DNA of 19,039 nt, taken from assembly GCA_002336465.1 (NCBI GenBank), contig DDEP01000247.1, positions 1,095-20,133 on the forward strand, read 5' to 3'. The DNA is from Pedobacter sp. UBA1951 (GTDB lineage: Bacteria; Bacteroidota; Bacteroidia; Sphingobacteriales; Sphingobacteriaceae). Position 1 is the first letter of the stretch. Each line of letters begins with the position of its first letter. The notes beneath the pieces were generated by a model. The model did not search any database, was not told the origin of the DNA, and saw only the letters and a list, made by a program, of their open reading frames with translations. The position numbers and the translations under genes were made by a program. Positions 7,558 through 13,805 of the stretch are shown here, one piece after another.

Positions 7558-10500
7558 TTATAGTGTCAAATTAAGGCCAAGGGAAACTATTCTTACTGGG
7601 GCGTAGGTATAAGAGCTATTACCATTGAACGCCTGAGAAGGATCAAACCCCCTACGTTTAGATAACATAAACATGTTTTCTCCTGTCAGATAAACTTTAG
7701 TTGGACCAATATTTAATTTTTGAAGGAATGATTTTGGCAGGTCATAACTCAAACTGGCCGATCTTAAATATAAATATGATGCATCTACTAACCATTTATT
7801 GCTATCATACATGGTTGTGCCAGTTATCCTTTTAGGTATATCAGTAATATCTCCTGGATTTTTCCAAGCATTTAAGGCATCAACATGTAAGTTACGTCCG
7901 TAAGTACCGCTGTACATTAAAGATTGGTAATCTTTATCCATGGCAACACCACCTATTTGGTAGATGAACCTAAAATCTAAACTGAAACTCTTATACGTTA
8001 ATGTATTGTTTAAACTACCGTAAAAATCAGGTATAGATTGTCCAGAATAATCAAACTTGGCATCTGTTCCGTTAGGTGTTACAACGGTACCGTCAGGCAT
8101 CGTTTTCGCACCAGTTACGGTTGGGCTGCTAGCCACATACAGTTCTCCTCCGGTAGCAGGATCAACACCATACCATTGCCTTAACCAATAATCATAGCGT
8201 GATTTACCCACCATGTATTTTTTAGTTCCATCTATATATTCATCAAAAGGAAGTTTAGCAATAACGTTCTTGAAAGAAGTAAGATTCACACCTACATTCC
8301 ACCTAAAGTTAGGGCTTTGTATAGCTACTCCATCCAATTGAATCTCTACTCCGCTATTTTCCAAGCGCCCAAAGTTTTGATATTGATAATTCAAACCTGA
8401 AGATACTGCCAACGGCACACTAAAAAGTAAATTATCTGTATGGCGTTTAAATACCTCAACAGCACCATTGATGCGGTTTTTAAAGAGGCTGAATTCAAGG
8501 GCTACATCCATGTTTTTGTTAGTTTCCCAAATCAGGCCTTCATTACCTAAGGTTAAAGATTGCTTTAAGCCTGGTTCGTTACCATTTTTATAACCTGTAT
8601 CATAGAAGGTTTGGTATAGATAATAACTACCTAAATCATCAGAACCTACTAAACCATAAGAAGCTCTTAATTTTAAGTTATTAATTGCTTTTACATCAAA
8701 GAATTTTTCATTGCTGATGGTCCAGCCGGCACCTACAGACCAGAAATTACCCCATCTTGAATTTGGCGAGAATCTTGAGGAACCATCTCTTCTAAAAGAT
8801 GTAGAAAAGAAATACTTATTATCAAACGAGTATTCTGCACGACCAAAATATGATTCCACATTATAGTTATCCTGATATGAGTAAAGATTGGTTATGGTAT
8901 TAAAGTTCTTTAACTCAGTAGAACCACTCACAATTTGTCCGGTAGCACGTCCATAACTATAATCATATCTTTTTTGATAGGTTTCGTGACCAACAAGTAC
9001 ATCAATATTATGTTTGTCTATAGTTTTATTGTAGTTCAATAATTGGTTAACATTGATGGTTCTGGTAGTAGATATTGACCTTACAGAAAGACCGCCATTT
9101 GCCACACCATCACCAATCATTGGGTTATCAAAGATATTGTAGCGGTAGTTGTTCAGATCAATACTAAAGTTTGTTGTGAACTTAAAGTCTTTCAAAAACT
9201 TTGCTTCTAGATAAGTTTTACCACTAAACAAGTTTCTTTCGGTAAAGTTGTCGTTAAAGGTGGTTTCGGCTAAAACGTTTTTTCCTGGAGCGATAGCTCT
9301 TGTAAGTCCTTCATCAAAAATCTTTTCACCCATAGCATCTAACATATAAGATCCATCGGCGTTGAGTTTATAAACGGGATAGATAGGTGCAAATATCATA
9401 TCTACGTAGAATGGGTTTTCCCATGTGCCACTATCTTCGTTTCCTATCCTTGTTTTTTGAAAAGTGCCGTATAAATTGGCTCCGGTTTTTAACCAGTTCT
9501 TAATCTGGGTGTTTACATTTACCCTACCATTAAAACGGCTAAAATCAGTCAGTACTGAGTATCCTTCATCTTTTAGGTAACCTGCAGAAGCAAAAAAATC
9601 ACTTTTATCGCTACCTCCTTTGTAATTCAGGTTATATTCGCTACGCAATCCTGTTTTTCTGATGTTCTTTTTCCAATCCAGTGCTTCTGGATTTAACAAT
9701 CTTGCATTGGGATTGATTGTTCCGTTCTCCAACATCACTTGGTTATCGGGAACATTAAAAGGATTGTAACCTAGAGCAGCAACAATCTCATTGGTTGCTT
9801 TATTTGCTGCCACACTACCTGTGTTTCCCGCTGCCAAATAGGTATTTCTCATCGATTCCCATAGCAAAGGATAATATTGATAAGCATCAACCGTTTCGTA
9901 GTCTTGCAAACCTCTTGAATTTAATCCTTGTGTTACTTTAGCTGTAAGTACAGGTTCTCCTTTTTTACCTTTTTTTGTGGTAATTAACACAATACCATTC
10001 GATGCCCTTGAACCATATAAAGCTGTGGCCGAAGCATCTTTAAGAATAGAAATGGTTTCAATATCATCAGGGTTAATATGATTTAAGGTACCGTCAAAAG
10101 GTGCTCCATCAACTACATATAGAGGTTCTACTCCTCCGTTAATACTTCCGAAACCTCTAATTCTAATTGCAGGTCCAGATCCAGGCTGTCCACTTCCGGT
10201 TGTGGTCTGAATGCCTGGAGCTGCTCCTACCAATGCAGTAGCAACGTTAGAAATTTGCCTGTTTTCTATTTCTTTTACTGAAATGGTAGAAACCGCATTT
10301 GTTAACGATTTCTTTTTCGTAACACCATAAGCTTGTACTACGATTTCTTCCAGTTCATTGTTCGCTTCTTTTAAAACGATCGTTCCCATATTTGCACTGG
10401 CCGTAACTTCTTTGGTTTGGTAGCCCAAGAAAGAGATAACCAGAACATCGCCCTCAGATACATTTTTGAGTATGAACTCTCCTTGCGTATCTGCTGATAT

Positions 10501-10953
10501 GCCAATCCTCTTGCCTTTAACACTTACATTAGCACCGGGTAAAGGCAAACCTTTATCATCAACTATTTTTCCCCTCACATCAATTGCAAATAGGGAAATT
10601 GAGTTGTTAACTGGATTTGGTGTATCGCCAGTTTTGGTAATTACTATAGTTTTTTCATCTATGGTATATTTTACCGGTTGATTTTGTAAGCAAACTTTCA
10701 TCACTTCATCAAGTGATGCTTCTTTAAAATTTGCATTGATTTTTTTGCCAGTATTTAAAACTTTAGGCAGATAGAAAACATCGTAACCAGTTTGTTTCTT
10801 TATTTCGTCAAACACCAGGCTAATATTTGCATCTTTCTGCTTTAATGTCAGTTTTTGTGCATATCCGGCTGCGCTAACCTGTATGATGGTAACGATTAGT
10901 AATAAAGTCGTTAGTTTCATTATAAGCAGGAGTTTAGGATAAATTTTATTCAT
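7558..10953 (-). CDS. SusC/RagA family TonB-dependent outer-membrane receptor with N-terminal STN signalling domain
   Basis: A 1131-residue TonB-dependent transporter that imports a ligand across the outer membrane with its SusD partner. Parts in order: signal peptide (about 1-32, ending SAAGYAQ); STN domain about 33-107 (LVFDEIKKQTGYDVFY), which marks receptors that signal to a FecR anti-sigma factor; carboxypeptidase-regulatory-like domain about 124-187 (GLPLPGANVSVKGKRIG); a TonB-box-like segment EEIVVQAYG (202-210); plug domain with PAIRIRGFGSINGG (261-274), PLYVVDGAPFDG (277-288) and ILKDASATALYGSRASNG (303-320); then a long beta-barrel ending RIVSLGLNLTL. The SusC class signature is clear. 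Together with the sigma and FecR genes upstream it forms a transenvelope signalling circuit. The imported compound cannot be assigned. Confidence 0.96.
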   Translation of the reverse strand: MNKIYPKLLLIMKLTTLLLIVTIIQVSAAGYAQKLTLKQKDANISLVFDEIKKQTGYDVFYLPKVLNTGKKINANFKEASLDEVMKVCLQNQPVKYTIDEKTIVITKTGDTPNPVNNSISLFAIDVRGKIVDDKGLPLPGANVSVKGKRIGISADTQGEFILKNVSEGDVLVISFLGYQTKEVTASANMGTIVLKEANNELEEIVVQAYGVTKKKSLTNAVSTISVKEIENRQISNVATALVGAAPGIQTTTGSGQPGSGPAIRIRGFGSINGGVEPLYVVDGAPFDGTLNHINPDDIETISILKDASATALYGSRASNGIVLITTKKGKKGEPVLTAKVTQGLNSRGLQDYETVDAYQYYPLLWESMRNTYLAAGNTGSVAANKATNEIVAALGYNPFNVPDNQVMLENGTINPNARLLNPEALDWKKNIRKTGLRSEYNLNYKGGSDKSDFFASAGYLKDEGYSVLTDFSRFNGRVNVNTQIKNWLKTGANLYGTFQKTRIGNEDSGTWENPFYVDMIFAPIYPVYKLNADGSYMLDAMGEKIFDEGLTRAIAPGKNVLAETTFNDNFTERNLFSGKTYLEAKFLKDFKFTTNFSIDLNNYRYNIFDNPMIGDGVANGGLSVRSISTTRTINVNQLLNYNKTIDKHNIDVLVGHETYQKRYDYSYGRATGQIVSGSTELKNFNTITNLYSYQDNYNVESYFGRAEYSFDNKYFFSTSFRRDGSSRFSPNSRWGNFWSVGAGWTISNEKFFDVKAINNLKLRASYGLVGSDDLGSYYLYQTFYDTGYKNGNEPGLKQSLTLGNEGLIWETNKNMDVALEFSLFKNRINGAVEVFKRHTDNLLFSVPLAVSSGLNYQYQNFGRLENSGVEIQLDGVAIQSPNFRWNVGVNLTSFKNVIAKLPFDEYIDGTKKYMVGKSRYDYWLRQWYGVDPATGGELYVASSPTVTGAKTMPDGTVVTPNGTDAKFDYSGQSIPDFYGSLNNTLTYKSFSLDFRFIYQIGGVAMDKDYQSLMYSGTYGRNLHVDALNAWKNPGDITDIPKRITGTTMYDSNKWLVDASYLYLRSASLSYDLPKSFLQKLNIGPTKVYLTGENMFMLSKRRGFDPSQAFNGNSSYTYAPVRIVSLGLNLTL

Positions 10954-11009
10954 TTCGTAATTTGTTGAGAACAGAGCTTAGTAGCCTACGAAAAGCCTTT
11001 CATATCGCC

Positions 11010-11034
11010 CTACTCCGAGCAAACCTCAGAGTAG
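11010..11034 (-). promoter_or_regulatory. Hairpin in the predicted susC 5' leader
   Basis: CTACTCCGA and TCAGAGTAG on the plus strand form a 9-bp stem with one G-T wobble around a 7-nt loop. It lies 57-81 nt before the susC start. No T-run follows on the minus strand, so it is not a standard terminator; a role in mRNA stability or as a target for regulation is inference. Confidence 0.4.
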
Positions 11035-11076
11035 TTTATTACGGCAATATTTCCTAAGTTTGTCTGTCTTGTTGGT

Positions 11077-11108
11077 CAAAAAATAGTTTACACATTAATT
11101 TTAATCAA
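11077..11108 (-). promoter_or_regulatory. Near-consensus promoter for susC
   Basis: On the minus strand TTG (11108-11106) is followed after 20 bp by TATTTTTTG (11085-11077), which is TAnnTTTG with one extra T. It would start transcription near 11070 and give a leader of roughly 117 nt. The operon may instead use a promoter for its own ECF sigma factor, whose target sequence I cannot recognise. Confidence 0.35.
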
Positions 11109-11121
11109 GCAGGACTTTTTC

Positions 11122-11155
11122 CGAAACTCCGATGGCCGTCGGAGTTTCGTTTTTT
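11122..11155 (+). terminator. Intrinsic terminator facing against the sus operon
   Basis: CGAAACTCCGA (11122-11132), a 6-nt loop, and TCGGAGTTTCG (11139-11149) form a perfect 11-bp stem followed directly by TTTTTT (11150-11155). The T-run lies only on the plus-strand side; on the minus strand the stem is followed by GGAAAAAG, so it is not a canonical terminator for fecR. Confidence 0.7.
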
Positions 11156-11250
11156 GTACCCGCAGACATTCTGTCAAGGATATTTTCTTTTTTCTTTCAT
11201 GTTTCGTTCAGGTTTGGTTAATGAGTTAATTGTTATTTATAATGTCTTTA

Positions 11251-12456
11251 TTATTCAACTATAATCTCTCTGGCTTTAACGGTAAAATGAAATACTCCCG
11301 TTAGTTCCATCTTTTTTAATACTTGTTCAATACTGCTGTATTTACTGATTGTACCAGCTAAAGGTTCATTTTTAAGTGCTAAGTTTTTATATTGCACATC
11401 TACATTATACCAACGGGCAATTTCTTTCATGGCCATATCTAATGTTTTATCGTTAAAACGGAAATAACCATCTTTCCAAGCCACGGCATATTCTGCATTA
11501 ACTTCAGAAACCTGTAAGGTATTGTCTTTATTTACCGATTGCTGACCTGGATTAAGTTTTATAGTTGAAGAAGAAGGTAGTGTTACTTTTATACTTCCCT
11601 CTAGCAGAGTTGTTTTAATGGTATTGTCATCATGATAAGCATTGATGTTAAAATGAGTTCCCAATACTTCAACTTCCTGCTCCTTCTTTGCATCAATGGA
11701 AGAATTAACCGTTACAACAAAAGGAAGGTTTTTATTTTTGGCTACTTCAAAATATGCTTCTCCAGTAAGCTGTACATGCCGCTGATTTTTCCCTGCAAAA
11801 CTTACAGGGTATTTTAAACTTGAAGTTGCATTAAGCCACACCACCGTGCCATCCGGTAACTTTAACTGATATTGTCCTCCACTTGGTGTTTCTATGGTAT
11901 TATAACCATCATTTTTTTCAATACCAGTATTTGATACAGCATGAGCAGTATAAATTAACTGGCCGTTGGCTGTTTTACTGATGGTAACACCAGCTTGTTT
12001 CGCAATACTTCCATTAGCCGCATCAGTAAGTGAAATGCGACTGCCATCAGCCAACGTTAAAAAGGCCCTGTTCCCTCCAGGGATAATGATATGATTTTGG
12101 GCTAGCTGTTTATTGATATGAGAATGTTTTATTTCTGAGCGGTAAAACAATAATCCACCATAACCTATAACCATTACCATAGTAGCCCACATTACACGAC
12201 GAAGAGTACGATTACCTTGGTGTTGCCTTACTGGAACTGCCTCCAAGTAGATTTGCTTATTGATGTTATGCAGCATTTTATCTTTGGCAAGCAATTTTTC
12301 AGATGAAGTCATTCCATCAGCATACTTTTCAGATGATGGAAAACTGGCATACCAGTTATCAAGCTCCTGCTTATCAGCTTCAGATGCTTCTCCTCTGGCA
12401 TAGCGTTCCATAACCTTCAAAATATGTGCTTTATATTTTTCTTCGTCAATATTCAT
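11251..12456 (-). CDS. FecR family anti-sigma factor (with C-terminal DUF4974 domain)
   Basis: FecR-type proteins span the inner membrane, hold the ECF sigma factor in the cytosol and receive the signal from the STN domain of a TonB-dependent receptor in the periplasm. The 401-residue protein has a cytosolic N-terminal part (1-86) with YARGEASEADKQELDNWYA (residues 19-37), a single membrane segment at about 88-105 (VMWATMVMVIGYGGLLFY), a FecR domain around 187-300 (ETPSGGQYQLKLPDGTVVWL, LTGEAYFEVAKNKNLPFVV), and a C-terminal DUF4974 region (about 330-401) ending KMELTGVFHFTVKAREIIVE. It lies 110 bp downstream of the sigma gene and upstream of susC, the standard order for such loci. All parts are intact. 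Confidence 0.95.
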   Translation of the reverse strand: MNIDEEKYKAHILKVMERYARGEASEADKQELDNWYASFPSSEKYADGMTSSEKLLAKDKMLHNINKQIYLEAVPVRQHQGNRTLRRVMWATMVMVIGYGGLLFYRSEIKHSHINKQLAQNHIIIPGGNRAFLTLADGSRISLTDAANGSIAKQAGVTISKTANGQLIYTAHAVSNTGIEKNDGYNTIETPSGGQYQLKLPDGTVVWLNATSSLKYPVSFAGKNQRHVQLTGEAYFEVAKNKNLPFVVTVNSSIDAKKEQEVEVLGTHFNINAYHDDNTIKTTLLEGSIKVTLPSSSTIKLNPGQQSVNKDNTLQVSEVNAEYAVAWKDGYFRFNDKTLDMAMKEIARWYNVDVQYKNLALKNEPLAGTISKYSSIEQVLKKMELTGVFHFTVKAREIIVE

Positions 12457-12533
12457 ATATGCGTATATATAATATATTCGAAGAAGAGGCTATGAGGTTC
12501 TATTCAAAATAAAAAATATTTCAAATAAAATCA

Positions 12534-12560
12534 CAAAAAACTGATTATCAATGAGATAAT
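12534..12560 (-). terminator. Weak terminator-like hairpin between the sigma and fecR genes
   Basis: On the minus strand ATTATC and GATAAT form a 6-bp stem with a 5-nt loop (12560-12544), followed by CAG and TTTTTTG (12540-12534). The stem is short and AT-rich, so any termination would be partial. It could lower fecR transcription relative to the sigma gene. Confidence 0.25.
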
Positions 12561-12566
12561 TTTACA

Positions 12567-13175
12567 TTACAGAAGAGAAATTAATTTTGCAATTATGATA
12601 TTAATCAACAAGAGATTAAATGGGCTATTCTTAAACGTATTTCTTAATGCTAAAAGCGCTTTATGAATATGCTTTTTTACCGTACTTATAGACGTACCTG
12701 TACGATCAGCAATTTCTTGGTTCGAAAGCTGTTCAAAACGACTCAAGATAAACACTTCCCTGCATTTATCAGGTAGTTTGTGCGTAGCTAATAATACTTG
12801 CTCTTTAAGTTGCTTCTCTTCTACTTGTTCATGAGGTGTAGAAGAACTACGCAGGTTATGTTCGGCTATTAAGTTATCTAAATGACGGTAGTATAATTGT
12901 TGGGAGCGGTAAGCATCTATTACCTTGTATTTAAGTGAGGCTTTTAAATAAGCTTCAAGGGTAGATTTTGGGAAAAAGTCTTGCCTGCGTGTATATAGAC
13001 TTACAAATACGCTTTGTACAACTTCTTCTGCGTCTTCACGCGAACGTAAGCGCTGGTATGCTGCATCAGCCAACACCTCCCAATACCTATTGTATATTTC
13101 GGTAAAGGCTGCATGATCACCCATTCGTAAAAAGGTAATTAACTGATCTTCGCTATAGCTATGATACGCCGACAT
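12567..13175 (-). CDS. ECF-type RNA polymerase sigma-70 factor (Bacteroidota expansion type)
   Basis: An extracytoplasmic-function sigma factor of 202 residues, expected to drive the sus genes downstream after release by the FecR protein. Region 2 runs from about 22 to 92 (FTEIYNRYWEVLADAAYQRL, REDAEEVVQSVFVSLY, with AYLKASLKYKVIDAYRS as the DNA/core-binding end). Region 4 covers about 130-180 (LPDKCREVFILSRFEQLSNQ, EIADRTGTSISTVKKHIHKA), a clear helix-turn-helix. The last 18 residues are strongly hydrophobic (FNLLLINIIIAKLISLL), unusual for a soluble sigma factor in general but seen in this Bacteroidota group. It begins at an ATG with a partial promoter match upstream. The 317-bp gap before it contains no gene. 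Confidence 0.95.
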   Translation of the reverse strand: MSAYHSYSEDQLITFLRMGDHAAFTEIYNRYWEVLADAAYQRLRSREDAEEVVQSVFVSLYTRRQDFFPKSTLEAYLKASLKYKVIDAYRSQQLYYRHLDNLIAEHNLRSSSTPHEQVEEKQLKEQVLLATHKLPDKCREVFILSRFEQLSNQEIADRTGTSISTVKKHIHKALLALRNTFKNSPFNLLLINIIIAKLISLL

Positions 13176-13492
13176 TCTTTTTTATTAATTAAGACTAATA
13201 TAAATATATTATTATATAATCATCAAGAAATTGTAAAGAGCGAATTTTAGCGACCTCCTTCTACTGTAAAGTAAAGGTATTAGTGAAAAGATGTAAACTT
13301 TAGGCTTTTAGCTAACAGTTTGGTATTCCCTAAATAAAATATTTGGTCTTTTTTTAGGAAAGTCGTCATATAATTCAACTTTCTTAATCTACAAACCTAA
13401 CATTCTTAGGCACAAAAATAACATACTGTCTTGTAACAATTTAGATAAAAAACCAGTAAGAATGTCTTTAGCGATGAGTGCGGTATTTTTTA
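13176..13492. other. Intergenic region upstream of the sigma gene; no gene seen
   Basis: This 317-bp AT-rich gap lies between the CWC-family gene and the sigma gene, both on the minus strand. Apart from the promoter candidate at 13195-13226, it holds a weak plus-strand hairpin at 13329-13346 (CC-AAATA / TATTT-GG with a bulged T) followed by TCTTTTTTT. I see no protein, tRNA or recognisable RNA gene. Confidence 0.5.
13195..13226 (-). promoter_or_regulatory. Candidate promoter for the ECF sigma gene
   Basis: On the minus strand TTG (13226-13224) is followed after 21 bp by TATATTAG (13202-13195), one mismatch from TAnnTTTG. It lies about 20 bp before the sigma start. The surrounding sequence is very AT-rich, which raises the chance of a false match. 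Confidence 0.35.
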
Positions 13493-13714
13493 TTAGCCAC
13501 TATAGTTTGCATTAAATTCTTCCTTTAAGGCAAATAAACATGCAGCACATAAACAGCCATCATACAGCTCACTAATGTATTGGGTTTCATTAAGATTTAA
13601 GGGTACCACACTACATTGGCATTTGGTATAAGCATTGGCTTTGCATACCATAGCTGTACCACAACGTTCGCAACGGATAGTTTCATGTTTGTCATTGGTT
13701 TCAGGAATTGACAT
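13493..13714 (-). CDS. Small cysteine-rich CWC-family protein
   Basis: A 73-residue cytosolic protein with six cysteines in the order CERCGTAMVC (residues 15-24), CQC, then CLCAACL, matching the layout of the Cys-rich CWC family, here with CQC in place of CWC. Paired cysteines suggest one zinc-binding site; its cellular role is unknown. The frame stays open for 12 more codons upstream (to 13750), but those lie inside the T-run and stem of the nrdA terminator, so I take the ATG at 13714. A TATTTTTG box ends only 4 nt before that ATG, suggesting a leaderless or nearly leaderless transcript. It lies downstream of nrdA but is probably transcribed separately. Confidence 0.78.
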   Translation of the reverse strand: MSIPETNDKHETIRCERCGTAMVCKANAYTKCQCSVVPLNLNETQYISELYDGCLCAACLFALKEEFNANYSG

Positions 13715-13718
13715 GATG

Positions 13719-13726
13719 CAAAAATA
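13719..13726 (-). promoter_or_regulatory. -7 element for the CWC-family gene
   Basis: TATTTTTG on the minus strand matches TAnnTTTG exactly and is separated from the ATG at 13714 by only CATC. There is no TTG at 19-21 bp upstream. It lies just beyond the nrdA terminator T-run. Confidence 0.35.
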
Positions 13727-13730
13727 CAGA

Positions 13731-13767
13731 CAAAAAATAAGGTTTTGCATTTTGTTGCAAAACCTTA
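13731..13767 (-). terminator. Intrinsic terminator of the nrdBA operon
   Basis: TAAGGTTTTGCA and its complement TGCAAAACCTTA (13738-13749 and 13756-13767) form a perfect 12-bp stem with a 6-nt loop. On the minus strand it is followed at once by TTTTTTG (13737-13731). It begins 39 bp after the nrdA stop codon and is the clearest terminator in the window. Confidence 0.85.
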
Positions 13768-13805
13768 CATTATAACAATTTGTTACAGTTGATTTTTAAG
13801 TGATA

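Larger units (their letters stand above)
11055..11155 (+). ncRNA. Candidate small RNA opposed to the sus operon
   Basis: On the plus strand TAAGTTTG (11055-11062) matches the -7 consensus TAnnTTTG exactly, though no TTG lies at the proper distance upstream. Transcription from about 11068 would end at the terminator at 11122-11155, giving an RNA of about 85-90 nt. Both flanking genes are on the minus strand, so nothing else in view needs a plus-strand terminator here. Cis-encoded small RNAs near susC genes, such as DonS of Bacteroides fragilis, are known. This one would run mostly across the susC promoter rather than its leader. Existence is inferred. Confidence 0.35.
10954..11250. other. fecR-susC intergenic region with two hairpins and opposed promoter-like sites
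   Basis: This 297-bp gap holds no gene. On the minus strand it carries a near-consensus promoter (11077-11108) for susC and a hairpin in the resulting leader (11010-11034). On the plus strand it carries a TAnnTTTG match (11055-11062) and an intrinsic terminator (11122-11155). The order is consistent with a small RNA transcribed against the operon. Confidence 0.5.

Noticed and set aside
13329..13355. Plus-strand terminator-like hairpin with TCTTTTTTT
   Set aside because: The stem is AT-rich with a bulge and there is no plus-strand gene before it, so it is mentioned only as part of the intergenic region.
13715..13750. Twelve-residue N-terminal extension of the CWC-family protein
   Set aside because: The extension is encoded by the stem and T-run of the nrdA terminator and lies upstream of the likely promoter box.
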